Counted from the stretch's first letter, positions 9,759-19,277 are shown. The stretch is DNA of 60,806 nt from Gammaproteobacteria bacterium (GCA_029884455.1 JAOUHU010000013.1:1-60806), one strand, 5' to 3'. Notes: a model not told the origin generated them from the letters alone. Numbers and translations are program-made.

Positions 9759-10925
9759 ATGCCTGTTGAGCGGCAAACAGATCGTCGTGAAGTACTGAAA
9801 AGCGGGCTCGCACTGGCGGGGATTGCAGCGACAGCGGCCATGCCGTTCTGGTCAAAGCTTGTGCTGGCACAGGGCGAAGTACTGGTGCCCTTCACGGATA
9901 TGCCCGAAGGCTATAGCGCGCCGCCGGTTACCGCGGGCGGTATTCATTTCCTCGACACCCGGCACATCGATTCTTTCTACACGCCCAACGACGACTTCTA
10001 CATTATCCAGCACTACAATCAGCCGGAGGTAGCTGACGACGACTACCGGTTACGCATCACCGGCCTGCTGGATCAGCCACTCGAATTTACGCTGGCTGAG
10101 CTCAAGCGCATGGACAAATTCGAGATCGATGCCGGGTTCGAATGCGGCGGCAACCGTCGGGAGATGTTTCACGGCCTGATTGGCAACGCGAAATGGGGCG
10201 GTGTTCGCCTGCGCGATTTGTTGCGCGATGCCGGGGTTCAGGATGCCGGCATTGAAGTCGTTTTCTATGGTTCGGATAAGGGTACTGAAAGAATTCGCGA
10301 CGTCGACGTCGAGCAGGCGTTCGGCCGTAGCATGCATATAGATGACGCTCAGAGCGCCGATGTCATGCTTGCCTACGAAATGAATGGGGTGCCTTTGCCG
10401 CATTACCACGGCGCACCGGTGCGCCTCATCGTACCCGGCTGGTTTGGTATAGCGAATGTCAAATGGCTGGAACACATTCACGTACAGGATCGCCGCTACA
10501 TGGGTCGTTTCATGGCGCGGGACTACGTCACGTTGAGCAAGATTGACGTAGGCGGTGTTGAACGCTGGGACGAACGTTCGGTTACCAGGATGCAACTCAA
10601 ATCTACAATTATTCGCGTGACGCGCGGCAACGGCAGCCATCGAATTACCGGTTTCGCATTAAACGATGGCACGCCGCTCGAATCGATTGAAATCAAGATC
10701 GATGATGGTCCCTGGCGCTTGGCGCAGATCCATCCGGAATCGACGCAGTATTCCTGGAAACTGTTCAATTTCGATTGGCACGATGCGACACCCGGAGAGC
10801 ACTCGCTTGTGTCGCGTGTAACAGATGTTAACGGCCACGTACAGGCAACAGCCGATCAAATGCCCGAGAAGCGTACCCGGTGGGAAAACTATGCACAATT
10901 CACACGAACCGTGATGATTTCGTAG
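9759..10925 (+). CDS. Tat-exported sulfite-oxidase-like molybdopterin oxidoreductase
   Basis: 388 aa. The N-terminus carries a twin-arginine signal (TDRREVLKSG, residues 8-16, cleavage near 38). The molybdopterin domain contains FECGGNRR with Cys129 as the expected molybdenum ligand, and GVRLRDLLRDAG and HGAPVRLIVPGWFG motifs of the sulfite oxidase family. The C-terminal third (about 275-388) is the Mo-co dimerisation domain. It probably oxidises sulfite or a related substrate in the periplasm, giving electrons to a c-type cytochrome. No haem subunit lies next to it. It ends 18 bases before the convergent cupin gene. Confidence 0.9.
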   Translation: MPVERQTDRREVLKSGLALAGIAATAAMPFWSKLVLAQGEVLVPFTDMPEGYSAPPVTAGGIHFLDTRHIDSFYTPNDDFYIIQHYNQPEVADDDYRLRITGLLDQPLEFTLAELKRMDKFEIDAGFECGGNRREMFHGLIGNAKWGGVRLRDLLRDAGVQDAGIEVVFYGSDKGTERIRDVDVEQAFGRSMHIDDAQSADVMLAYEMNGVPLPHYHGAPVRLIVPGWFGIANVKWLEHIHVQDRRYMGRFMARDYVTLSKIDVGGVERWDERSVTRMQLKSTIIRVTRGNGSHRITGFALNDGTPLESIEIKIDDGPWRLAQIHPESTQYSWKLFNFDWHDATPGEHSLVSRVTDVNGHVQATADQMPEKRTRWENYAQFTRTVMIS

Positions 10926-10943
10926 TTACGCTGTTGATCCGGA

Positions 10944-11339
10944 CTAATCGTCTGCAGGCGCCGAGACGGGCGCATCTTTCATCTTTATGAAAAACACTAG
11001 AATCTTCGCCGGGTCGGTCTCACTGGCGTTTCGTGACACAGCGTGTATATCGTTCGGCGTCTCGTAAAACGTTTGTCCAACGGTAAGTTTCTTTAGCTCA
11101 CCACCCGCCACCTGCATTTCAACCGCTCCCTCGAGTACATAGACGAACGTGTGCGCATTGTGTCGGTGGCTCGCCGACTCGGCGCCGGGCGGATAGACGA
11201 CTTCGAGAACAACCGCCTCGCGGTCCTCGATATCGGGCAAGTCAGTCTGGAAAATGCCCTTTGCGCTTGATTGCTGTGCGATGCTGGCGGTCGATAAAAC
11301 GCATAGCAGAACGGTTATCGAAAGTTTGAGTGCTCTCAC
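10944..11339 (-). CDS. Secreted cupin-domain protein
   Basis: 131 aa from a GTG at 11339, chosen because GGAG lies eight bases upstream and it starts a signal peptide (VRALKLSITVLLCVLSTASIAQ). The longer ATG start at 11396 would run back into the transporter gene. A single cupin fold is visible, with SHRHNAHTFVYVLEG (metal-binding His pair) and the second motif FYETPNDIHAVSRN. Periplasmic function is unknown; such proteins may bind or isomerise sugar-like ligands. It begins 25 bases after the sugar transporter stop, so it belongs to that operon. Confidence 0.85.
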   Translation of the reverse strand: MRALKLSITVLLCVLSTASIAQQSSAKGIFQTDLPDIEDREAVVLEVVYPPGAESASHRHNAHTFVYVLEGAVEMQVAGGELKKLTVGQTFYETPNDIHAVSRNASETDPAKILVFFIKMKDAPVSAPADD

Positions 11340-11364
11340 GCTGGTTTCTCCACTTGTGGGTTGG

Positions 11365-12777
11365 CTAGCCCTGCATGTCTTCGAGTTCGATGCCACGGGT
11401 TTCGTGCACCATTTTTACTACGAAAAAAATCGAGATCACGGCGCAAACCGTGTAGAAGCCGTAAGCTCCCGCGAGCCCGATAAACGTCAGCATAATCGGA
11501 AACGTCAGTGTAATGCCGAAGTTCGCCAACCACTGCGCAAGCCCGCTCACTGCAAGACCGGTACCGCGAAGTTGGTTCGGAAACATCTCGCCGAGCATGA
11601 CCCACATCACCGGGCCCCAGGATCCGTTGAAAAAAATCACATAGACATTTGCACCGATAAGGGCCAGCGGTCCGTAAATGCCCTCGAGTGTCAGGGAGCC
11701 GTCTGCCGCAGTCGTTGCATTCAGAAACGCGATGACAAGCGTACCGAGTGATACGGCCATGCCGATCGAACCAACAAGCAGCAAGGGTTTTCTGCCGATC
11801 CTGTCTACCAGCAGCAGCGCAACAATCACTGCGCCGATACTCAAGGCGCCACTCAGGACATTAATAAGCAGCGCATCGCTTTCCGTAAAGCCAACCGATT
11901 GCCACAGCACCGCGCCGTAATAGAACACGACGTTAATGCCAACCAGTTGCTGAAAGGTTGCCAGCCCGATACCAACCCAGGCGAGTTTGCGTATGCGCTT
12001 GGTCTTCGGGTCGATCAGGTCCTTGAGTTTAGGAATGTGGTGGTCCGACGCAAAAGACGCATCGATTTCGTCCACCTTGTTTTTTGCCGCCGCGGCACCA
12101 AACAGTCTTGTTAACACTTGCTGCGCTTCGTGTTTCTTGCTCCGCAGCACGAGGTAGCGCGGGCTTTCCGGAATGAAAAACAATGCGACGAGGAAGGCGG
12201 CGGCCGGCAGAATTTCAACCCAGTACATCCAGCGCCAGGCTGCGTGGCCCAGCCAGAATTCGGTCGTCGATGACCCGGCTGCGTATGCCAGCAGATAGTT
12301 GCTGAGGAACGCGATGAACAGGCCGAAGATGATTGCTATCTGTTGCACCGTCGCCAGCGCACCGCGGTAGCGCGCGGGCGAAACTTCGCTTATGTAAGCC
12401 GGCGCAAGAATACTGGCGGCACCAACCGCCAGCCCGCCGAGTACTCGATAAACAACAAACTCGAGCGAACCGGTAGCGACGCCTGATCCCCAGGCGCTGA
12501 CTACAAAAAATACCGCAGCGATCCGCATGATTGCACGGCGACCGAAGCGGTCCGCCAGGCGGCCCGCGAAATAGGCACCAACAGCGCAACCAAGCAGCAT
12601 CGACGCAACATTGAAACCGGTACCAACGCTGTCCGAATTAAACGCTGCCTGCAGCCCGTCAACCGTCCCGTTGATCACGCCACTGTCGAAGCCGAACAGA
12701 AAACCTCCCAGCGTCGCTATGCAACTGATAAGTATGATGTAAAGCGTGTGGCCGTCTGCCGCATTTGGGTGAGTCAC
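11365..12777 (-). CDS. Sugar:H+ symporter, MFS sugar porter family (xylose-type)
   Basis: 470 aa with about twelve membrane segments. The sugar porter signatures are visible: GFLFGFDSGVINGT in TM1, GRLADRFGRRAIM between TM2 and TM3, PAYISEVSPARYRGAL, PESPRYLVLR at the start of the central loop, QQLVGINVVFYYGA in TM7, DRIGRKPLLL, and the C-terminal HETRGIELEDMQ. With xylA-xylB-galM in the same window and a LacI gene immediately upstream, D-xylose import is the best guess, although glucose or arabinose is possible. It is co-directional with LacI (140 bases) and followed by the cupin gene. Confidence 0.9.
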   Translation of the reverse strand: MTHPNAADGHTLYIILISCIATLGGFLFGFDSGVINGTVDGLQAAFNSDSVGTGFNVASMLLGCAVGAYFAGRLADRFGRRAIMRIAAVFFVVSAWGSGVATGSLEFVVYRVLGGLAVGAASILAPAYISEVSPARYRGALATVQQIAIIFGLFIAFLSNYLLAYAAGSSTTEFWLGHAAWRWMYWVEILPAAAFLVALFFIPESPRYLVLRSKKHEAQQVLTRLFGAAAAKNKVDEIDASFASDHHIPKLKDLIDPKTKRIRKLAWVGIGLATFQQLVGINVVFYYGAVLWQSVGFTESDALLINVLSGALSIGAVIVALLLVDRIGRKPLLLVGSIGMAVSLGTLVIAFLNATTAADGSLTLEGIYGPLALIGANVYVIFFNGSWGPVMWVMLGEMFPNQLRGTGLAVSGLAQWLANFGITLTFPIMLTFIGLAGAYGFYTVCAVISIFFVVKMVHETRGIELEDMQG

Positions 12778-12917
12778 AATTACTTTCCCCTGTTTTAATT
12801 ATCGTAGTTGTGGCGCGTTGTATCAGATTGCTGCCTGATCAAACTGTTGAATATCGTGTTGACTTGTTCATTACTCCATCCTCGCGAAAATGGAGTCTCC
12901 GCCGAACGCCGGGCGGT

Positions 12918-13991
12918 TCAGTCTCGGGGAACGCGCTGCGCGGGTGGCGCCGAGCTTCCACGTTCTATCAAGCTGTAGTCCAGGGTAAGGTGCTGGCATT
13001 CGGTATTGCTGCCCGCGCGACTGGCGCGAATACTGCGCGTCAACAGGTCGATGGCCGCATGCGACATGTCGCTGATCGGTTGACGGATGGTCGTGATCGC
13101 CGGCCAAACCGTGGTTGCCAGCAACGTGTCGTCGAAGCCGGTTACTGTCAGCTCGCCGGGCACATCAATGTGATGACGGTGGGCGACGGAAATCGCGGCG
13201 GCGGCCATCTCGTCATTGCTGGCAGCGATTGCAGTCGGAATTTCACGCAGCGCGAGCAGACGGTTGGCCGCGTCCAATCCGGAACGATATGAAAATAGGC
13301 CGGTGGCAACCAGTTCCGGGCGCCACTTTATACCCGCTGCTTCAAGCGCGTCGCGATAGCCGCTCTTGCGTACTTCGCTGACCAGGTACTTTGGGTTGCC
13401 GGTTATGAATCCGATGCGCCGGTGACCGAGCCCGATAAGGTATTCGGTCATCGTACGTACCGCGCTTCTGTCGTCGATCATCACTGACGAAATGCGTTCG
13501 CCGACAAGCTGTGGGCCCATTGTGACGGTCGGCACATCGAGCTCTTTGAGCAAATTGAGCAGATAAAGCGAATCGGCGAGCGGCGGCACCAGCAGGACGC
13601 CACTGATGCCGCCCTTCAGTTGATCCATTATGGTCCGCTCCGCATCGGCCTCGCCATCGCATTCGGCGACGACCAACTGCGTATCGTTTTCGCGAGCCTG
13701 CTCCAGTGCGCCCAGCAGCGTCGCGCTCAAATACGTGCTGCTGGGGTTGGCGTACAGCAGGCAGACCTGCATCTGGCTTGCACTGGCCAGGCTGCGGGCC
13801 GCCCGGTTGGGCGAATAGCCGAGTTCGAGGATGGCGGCGTCTACCGCTGCGCGCGTGCTGCCGCGGACGTTGCCCTCGCTATTGATGACGCGGGATACAG
13901 TCATCGGCGAAACGCCGGCGCGGATGGCAACATCGCTGATGGTAATCCGCGCATGATGGCGGCGAGCCGCCACCCGCCTGATCTTGCCCAC
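12918..13991 (-). CDS. LacI family transcriptional regulator
   Basis: 357 aa from GTG 13991, which has AAGG nine bases upstream and avoids overlap with the upstream FG-GAP gene; an ATG at 14060 would overlap it by 46 bases. The N-terminal helix-turn-helix reads ITISDVAIRAGVSPMTVSRV, followed by the hinge segment YSPNRAARSLAS. A periplasmic-binding-like ligand domain follows (GLGHRRIGFITGN, TVTGFDDTLLATTVWPAITTI). It is placed between two FG-GAP genes and a sugar porter gene, and is the likely local repressor of sugar uptake. Candidate operators are listed separately. Confidence 0.9.
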   Translation of the reverse strand: MGKIRRVAARRHHARITISDVAIRAGVSPMTVSRVINSEGNVRGSTRAAVDAAILELGYSPNRAARSLASASQMQVCLLYANPSSTYLSATLLGALEQARENDTQLVVAECDGEADAERTIMDQLKGGISGVLLVPPLADSLYLLNLLKELDVPTVTMGPQLVGERISSVMIDDRSAVRTMTEYLIGLGHRRIGFITGNPKYLVSEVRKSGYRDALEAAGIKWRPELVATGLFSYRSGLDAANRLLALREIPTAIAASNDEMAAAAISVAHRHHIDVPGELTVTGFDDTLLATTVWPAITTIRQPISDMSHAAIDLLTRSIRASRAGSNTECQHLTLDYSLIERGSSAPPAQRVPRD

Positions 13992-14014
13992 TGTCGATCG
14001 CCTTGTCTGTCTCG

Positions 14015-15358
14015 CTACTTTCCGAAACTCTGGCTGCGGACAGGCTGAGCCTTTTCCCATTCCGCCTGATCGACGCTTCGAACCTTTTGGGTAAAGACGA
14101 ATGTCCCGTTCTTGTTGCCGATCACCAAATCCACCAGCCCATCTTTATTGATGTCCCCGCTTACCACCAGCCGTCCAATGCCCGCCTGGTCGTCGATCAG
14201 ATAAGGAACGAAATCTACCGCGCCATCCTGGCGCGTGAGCCGGAAATAATAGATCACCGGGGCCTGTCGGGACCCGGGGTCGTTGAAATCGTGGGCCCGG
14301 TAGGTCTTTCCGGTCACGATGTCTTTCAGGCCATCGCCGTCGATGTCGACAAGGTCGACTGCGTGGAGCTGGGAAAATTGAACGCCATAAGGGTTGTCCG
14401 TATTTGTTTCTGCATTGCTCAGAATACGATGCTCGCGAAAGCTGCGGTTCCGTCCGGTACGAACCTGTTCAAACCAGCTCAGGCCCCAACCGTGAGCGTC
14501 GAGGCTGGTGATGACGTCGTTGAGCCCGTCGCCATTCACGTCATAGGCGAACATCTGCCCACCGCCACGCAAATCGGCGAACGGTTGGCCCCCCGTCCGG
14601 TCAGCGAACGGGAAAGGGTGAAAAGTCCAATCCGGATCGTTTTGCAGGGACGCGGGTTGTTGTAACCATCCATCCCCGGTCAGAACGTCGGTACGCCCGT
14701 CGCCGTCGACATCCCCGTAGCCCATGCCGTGGGTGTAGTGATGAACCTCCTGCTCTTGAGTCGATACCGGGTGAAAAATCCAGGGCAGCGTCGGGGCCAC
14801 AGGGTTCGGTGAGACATAGCCGTAATGTTTGCCGTACGCCATCAAAAGTTCAGGCACCTTATCGCCGGTAATGTCTGCAACTACAGGTGCTTCGTTCTTG
14901 ACGCGGTCGATCACATAGTGCCGCTCCCAGTGCTCAGGCCGTTCTGTGCCCGGACCACTGAAAGACTTGCCGGGGTTCCGGTACCAGTAAGCCTCGGTAT
15001 TGGGAAGCCCCACGGTCAGGATATCAGGCCAGCCGTCCGCGTCGAAATCGAAGACGAAAGAGAAGAAGTTGGTGTTGGCGTAATACGCTCGATCCGTTGG
15101 ACTCCGCCTGGTCGGCGCCACCGCCGGATAGAATTCGTGTCGGTTCTTGAATTCGGGTCCCAGGTATATGTCCGGCCCACTGACGACATCCTGGTGACCA
15201 TCCTTGTTAAAGTCACCAAAATTGGCGCCTTCCGACCAATAGATGGGGGTCAGCTCCTGTTTTTCAAAATCACGAATGACAAACTCGTCGGCTTGAGCGC
15301 CGGCGGTTAGGAAAGAGCAGGTGAATATTGATGCTATAACGCGCTGAGTTCTGTTCAT
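14015..15358 (-). CDS. Secreted FG-GAP/VCBS repeat protein
   Basis: 447 aa: signal peptide (to about residue 23, AQADEF), then at least five FG-GAP calcium-binding repeats such as GDFNKDGHQDVVSG, FDADGWPDILTVG, GDVDGDGRTDVLTG, VDIDGDGLKDIVTG and GDINKDGLVDLVIGN, giving an integrin-alpha-like propeller. No catalytic or anchoring motif was recognised. It begins 35 bases after the stop of its close paralogue and is followed by LacI. The pair probably binds extracellular or periplasmic glycans or proteins; function is not established. Confidence 0.85.
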   Translation of the reverse strand: MNRTQRVIASIFTCSFLTAGAQADEFVIRDFEKQELTPIYWSEGANFGDFNKDGHQDVVSGPDIYLGPEFKNRHEFYPAVAPTRRSPTDRAYYANTNFFSFVFDFDADGWPDILTVGLPNTEAYWYRNPGKSFSGPGTERPEHWERHYVIDRVKNEAPVVADITGDKVPELLMAYGKHYGYVSPNPVAPTLPWIFHPVSTQEQEVHHYTHGMGYGDVDGDGRTDVLTGDGWLQQPASLQNDPDWTFHPFPFADRTGGQPFADLRGGGQMFAYDVNGDGLNDVITSLDAHGWGLSWFEQVRTGRNRSFREHRILSNAETNTDNPYGVQFSQLHAVDLVDIDGDGLKDIVTGKTYRAHDFNDPGSRQAPVIYYFRLTRQDGAVDFVPYLIDDQAGIGRLVVSGDINKDGLVDLVIGNKNGTFVFTQKVRSVDQAEWEKAQPVRSQSFGK

Positions 15359-15393
15359 CTTAGTGCCTCATCTTTAGTCGGCTAGTACTGGTT

Positions 15394-16740
15394 TTACCGG
15401 TCTCCAAAATTCTCGATGCGGACAGGCTGAGCCTTTTCCCATTCTTCCTGGTCGACGGTTCGAGCCTTTTGGGTAAAGGCAAAGGCCCCATTTTTGTTGC
15501 CGACTACAAAATCGACCAGCCCATCGCCGTTGAGATCTCCGCTCACCAGTTGTCGTCCAATGCCGGCTTCGTCATCTATCTGATGAGGAATATATTCCAC
15601 CTGTCCATCCTGGCGTGTGAGCCGGAAATAATAGATTACCGGGGCCTGTCGGGACCCTTCGTCGCCGAAGTCGTGAGCCCGGTAGGTCTTGCCAGTCAAG
15701 ATGTCCTTTAAGCCATCGCCATCGATATCGACAAGTTCAACTGCGTGGAGCTGCGAGAATTGAACCCCATAAGGGTTGTCAGTATTTTTCTCCTGAATGC
15801 TCATAATGACGTGCTCTTTAAAGCTGATTTCGTCGCCATTTCGGATCTGTTCAAACCAGCTCAGGCCCCAACCGTGTGCGTCCTTGCTGGTGATAACATC
15901 GTTGAGCCCGTCGCCATTCACGTCATAGGCATACATATTGGCTCCGCCGGTGAAACAGCAGAACACGGGGTTTGTTTTCCGATTGACGAATTGATAGGGG
16001 TGATGCTCCCAATCTTGACCGTCTTGCAGGGAGGCGGGCTGTCGCATCCAGCCATCCCCGGTTATGTAGTCATTGCGTCCGTCGCCGTCGATATCCCCAA
16101 TTCCCATACCGTGGGTGTAGTGATGAATCACTTCCTCGTGGGTCGATATCGGGTGAAAGATCCAGGGAAGCGTCGGAGCTACAGGGTTCGGCGAGACATA
16201 GCCGTAATGTTTGTCGTAGGCCATCAACAGTTCAGGCACCCCATCGCCGGTAAGGTCTTTGAAATCAGGTGCTTCGTTCTTAACAGCGTTTGTGACGAAG
16301 TAGCGCTCCCAGTGCTCCGGCCGCTCCGGACCCGGACCACTGAAAGATTTGCCCGGGTTCTGGTACCAGTAAGCAGGGGTATTGGGAAGTCCCGCCGTCA
16401 GGACGTCCAGCCAGCCATCCCCATTGATGTCGTACACGAACGAAAAGAAATTGTCGTTCGAGTAATACCCAAAATCATATGGCAGCCGCTTGGTCGGCGC
16501 CACGGGGGGATAGAATTCGTAACGATGTTTGAAGTCGGGCCCCAGCCACATGTGCGGTCCGCTGACGACATCCTGATGACCATCCTGATTAAAGTCGCCG
16601 AAACTTGCGCCTTCCGACCAATAGACAGGAGTTAGCTGTTGCTTCTCAAAATCGCGAAGAACAAACTCGTCGGCTTGAGCGCAGACGGTCAAATATAAGC
16701 AGGTAAAAATCAATGCTGCGACGCGATTTGTTGTGGGCAT
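15394..16740 (-). CDS. Secreted FG-GAP/VCBS repeat protein, tandem paralogue
   Basis: 448 aa from ATG 16740, chosen because GGAGG lies ten bases upstream and it starts a signal peptide (MPTTNRVAALIFTCLYLTVCAQA). The open frame extends to 16788. The protein is very similar to the one at 14015-15358: same repeats, with identical segments such as NPGKSFSGPG and KHYGYVSPNPVAPTLPWIFH in both. The main differences are in the loop holding CCFTGG and the C-terminal tail. This is a recent duplication within one operon. Likely first gene of a minus-strand operon reading into LacI and the sugar porter. Confidence 0.85.
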   Translation of the reverse strand: MPTTNRVAALIFTCLYLTVCAQADEFVLRDFEKQQLTPVYWSEGASFGDFNQDGHQDVVSGPHMWLGPDFKHRYEFYPPVAPTKRLPYDFGYYSNDNFFSFVYDINGDGWLDVLTAGLPNTPAYWYQNPGKSFSGPGPERPEHWERYFVTNAVKNEAPDFKDLTGDGVPELLMAYDKHYGYVSPNPVAPTLPWIFHPISTHEEVIHHYTHGMGIGDIDGDGRNDYITGDGWMRQPASLQDGQDWEHHPYQFVNRKTNPVFCCFTGGANMYAYDVNGDGLNDVITSKDAHGWGLSWFEQIRNGDEISFKEHVIMSIQEKNTDNPYGVQFSQLHAVELVDIDGDGLKDILTGKTYRAHDFGDEGSRQAPVIYYFRLTRQDGQVEYIPHQIDDEAGIGRQLVSGDLNGDGLVDFVVGNKNGAFAFTQKARTVDQEEWEKAQPVRIENFGDR

Positions 16741-17075
16741 CTCAGTACATCCTCCGATCATCCCGACTTTGTACTTTGGTGTTATCAAGCGTGACCGTAA
16801 TCACGGGATGTTAACGCTACCACTGCTGCCCGAACAATACTACTTATCCCCCAGTCGCCGTTCAAATGCCTCTTTGTGTTATGAATTTCGCAGGGCTGGG
16901 CTGGAAGCATGCGCAAAGTTGCTTTTGAATCTAATTCGACTGACCAGGACGCCCCTTTTATGTTCGCAGCATCGTTGCCCGGAGAGTTGGCCGCTACCGA
17001 CTTACCTGCAGGCGTGCCTGTCCTACCGACGAATCCACAAGAGACAACGATCAACCTGGCTCATTGCGTGAATCA
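16741..17075. other. Intergenic region without a supported gene
   Basis: About 335 bases between the lipoprotein gene end and the FG-GAP operon start. It contains the candidate LacI operator at 16809-16822 and a nearby CGTGA-N6-TCACG inverted repeat at about 16790-16805. Short open frames here have no recognisable domain or good ribosome binding site. Confidence 0.4.
16809..16822. promoter_or_regulatory. Candidate LacI-family operator
   Basis: TGTTAACGCTACCA is an imperfect palindrome with a central CG and 5 of 7 matching pairs, close to the TGGTAACGTTACCA type bound by many LacI/GalR regulators. It lies about 70 bases upstream of the first FG-GAP gene on minus, whose operon contains a LacI regulator. 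Inferred from pattern only. Confidence 0.4.
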
Positions 17076-19277
17076 TCAGTCGCTCAACGGGTTGGGCCGC
17101 ATCTGGAAGTGAAACACCTGGGGGAAGGTGCCTTGCCCGGTTTCCATGTGGAAGGGGGCGCGGCCGCTGAAGGAAGCCCAGATGCCACGGCCTTTCCAGC
17201 CGACGTTGGGATCGTCGATGCGACCGTCCATCCACTTGGTGTAGAAGCCCAGAGGGTAGGGCACGCGCATTCTCACCCACTCACCGTCTTTGAGTACCAG
17301 CAAAGCCTCGCTCTGGTTGCCGGTATTGATGGGGATGTTTTCCCCAAGACCCAGGGCATTGAACTGGTCTACCCAGGTGTAGTAGCTGCCTTCGGAGCTG
17401 CCGGACTGGTCCAGATTCTTGAATTGGGGCAGGGGCTCCGTGTGGAAGCTCCATCCCTCGGGGCAGTGCTGGCCGGTGGCCCGGGGGCCGTTCAAGGGAC
17501 CGACGCACTTGCGGCGGTCGAAGCTGGCCATGTGGCCGCTGGCCATGGCCACCCAGGCCACGCCGTTGCGGTCGATGTCCATGCCACGGGGGGAGAAACC
17601 CTCAATGGGGTCGCCGTTCTTATCCACCGGCAATTCGTAGTACTCGACCAGGGCGGTTTCGCTGGGGTTGTCGCCCGGAACCAGCCGCGCCACGGCGCCA
17701 GGGAAGCCGAGGATCGACCCCCACACGGAACCGTCGGGCGCAGGAGCCACGGCGTAATAGCCGCCGGGATAGATGCGCTTGTCTTTGGTGGGGTCCGCAG
17801 CGTCGTCGGGTTCCAGGTAATCCGCGTCGCGCACGCCGTTGCCGTTAGTATCCAGGATTAGCGGTGTCCATCCCTGGGAGGCCGCCGCGTCACGGGTTTT
17901 GAGAAATTTTTTCGCGTCCAGCCAGCCAACCACGGGGCCGCCGCCACTGGTCCACAAGGTGTCATTTTCATCCTCGGCGAACATCAGGTGGTGCGTGCCA
18001 AAACAGGTATCGATATGCGTGTACTCCCCGCTGGCCGGATCGTACAGGCCCAACTGTCGTCCCGAGGTCTGCAACGGGAATACCTGCGCGGAAGGATGAT
18101 CCGAGCCAGACTGGCACCAGTCGGGGTTGTCCCTGCCGCGCACCCGGGCGGTGATCCACACCCGGCCCTGTCCGTCCAGCATCGGGTTGTGCACATTAGC
18201 CCTCGAGTCCCAGATGGCTTCATCGCCCCAATAAGGCGATTCCGCCACGGGAGGACTGGACACGGGGCCCGCTTCGGGGTCCATCATGGTCAATGGAATC
18301 TGGTCCAGGGTGTGATTGACGGGGTCGAGCACCGGCAGGTAGTCGGCGCTTTCTTCCAGGGCACCGTAGAGCTTGCCATAGCCGTTAACGGTGGGCTTGC
18401 GCCGGTCCGTGCCGACCAGGTCATGAAGATAGGCGGTGGGATCGGCCCAGTCCCATTGCGTGATAACCACGTTGCGCTCCAAACCCTGCGGCCGGCTTGG
18501 TGCGGGCGGCAGTTCGCCGGCGGCGATACGGTCGGTCCAGTCGCTGAACATGCGGATGGTCCCTTCCATTCCCAGGCCGGTCAGGGTGCGGATCATGAAA
18601 CCCCCGGCCTGGCCGGACTGGAGGCGGCGCGCCCAGGCATCAGCGGAACTGTCACTGCCGCCGAACAGGGCCGGGATTTCGCGCGTCGCTGCATTGCCCA
18701 ACTGATGACAGCTCAGACAGCTGCCGGAAGAGATGAGGCGGATGTAGTCGGCCTGGTGCCTGAGGTTGGGGCTGATGCCGTTGCCTGTCGGACCGGTGCC
18801 GGGGAATTCGGTCTTGGCTGGTAATTCCAGCAGGGAGAACCAGTAGCCGGCCGGGTAGTACTGCGCTGCTGCCGCTTCATCGGGGGCGGGTACCGCCGTG
18901 AGGTCCAGCGTGCCACCCGGTGAGGCCTGGACTTTTTCGGAATCCACCAGGCCGTAACCGCGCACCCAGACGTCGTAATTGGCCCCTGGCAGGTCGGGAA
19001 TCAGGTAGCGGCCCTGGGCGTCGGTGACCACTATCTTGGCGTAGCGCGTCCCGAGATCGCGGGTCTCGGCAATGACCCAGACGCCGGCTTCGGGACCATC
19101 CGGGCCGGTCACCGTGCCGCCGATATCCTCACTTGGTGTCTCGACACTGCTGGCATCCGGTGCTTGAAAACCGGCATCCGGCTGGGATGGTCCTTGCCGC
19201 TCCCCGGAGCCGCAGGCGATGAGCGTGAGTGGCAGAAATCCGGTAAGAATCAGAGGCAGGATTTTCGCGAGAACCAT
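17076..19277 (-). CDS. Lipoprotein with carboxypeptidase-regulatory-like domain, one c-type haem and Vgb-like propeller
   Basis: 733 aa. The lipobox LIAC puts the lipidated cysteine at residue 22. A beta-sandwich carboxypeptidase-regulatory-like domain (about 53-130; GGTVTGPDGPEAGVWV, TDAQGRYLIPDLP) comes next, then one haem c site C188-L-S-C191-H192 with a downstream methionine-containing segment. The C-terminal ~400 residues resemble a virginiamycin B lyase/streptogramin lyase-type propeller (GQGRVWITAR, DENDTLWTSGGG, DRNGVAWVAMASG). Probably an outer- or inner-membrane-attached periplasmic oxidoreductase partner; the substrate is not clear. No neighbour is close enough to call an operon. 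Confidence 0.85.
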   Translation of the reverse strand: MVLAKILPLILTGFLPLTLIACGSGERQGPSQPDAGFQAPDASSVETPSEDIGGTVTGPDGPEAGVWVIAETRDLGTRYAKIVVTDAQGRYLIPDLPGANYDVWVRGYGLVDSEKVQASPGGTLDLTAVPAPDEAAAAQYYPAGYWFSLLELPAKTEFPGTGPTGNGISPNLRHQADYIRLISSGSCLSCHQLGNAATREIPALFGGSDSSADAWARRLQSGQAGGFMIRTLTGLGMEGTIRMFSDWTDRIAAGELPPAPSRPQGLERNVVITQWDWADPTAYLHDLVGTDRRKPTVNGYGKLYGALEESADYLPVLDPVNHTLDQIPLTMMDPEAGPVSSPPVAESPYWGDEAIWDSRANVHNPMLDGQGRVWITARVRGRDNPDWCQSGSDHPSAQVFPLQTSGRQLGLYDPASGEYTHIDTCFGTHHLMFAEDENDTLWTSGGGPVVGWLDAKKFLKTRDAAASQGWTPLILDTNGNGVRDADYLEPDDAADPTKDKRIYPGGYYAVAPAPDGSVWGSILGFPGAVARLVPGDNPSETALVEYYELPVDKNGDPIEGFSPRGMDIDRNGVAWVAMASGHMASFDRRKCVGPLNGPRATGQHCPEGWSFHTEPLPQFKNLDQSGSSEGSYYTWVDQFNALGLGENIPINTGNQSEALLVLKDGEWVRMRVPYPLGFYTKWMDGRIDDPNVGWKGRGIWASFSGRAPFHMETGQGTFPQVFHFQMRPNPLSD

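Noticed and set aside
12820..12860. Inverted repeat ATCAG-N8-CTGAT between LacI and the sugar porter
   Set aside because: Too short and weak to call an operator or terminator.
16785..17054. Open frame of 89 codons on minus
   Set aside because: No signal peptide, domain or ribosome binding site; overlaps the candidate operator region.
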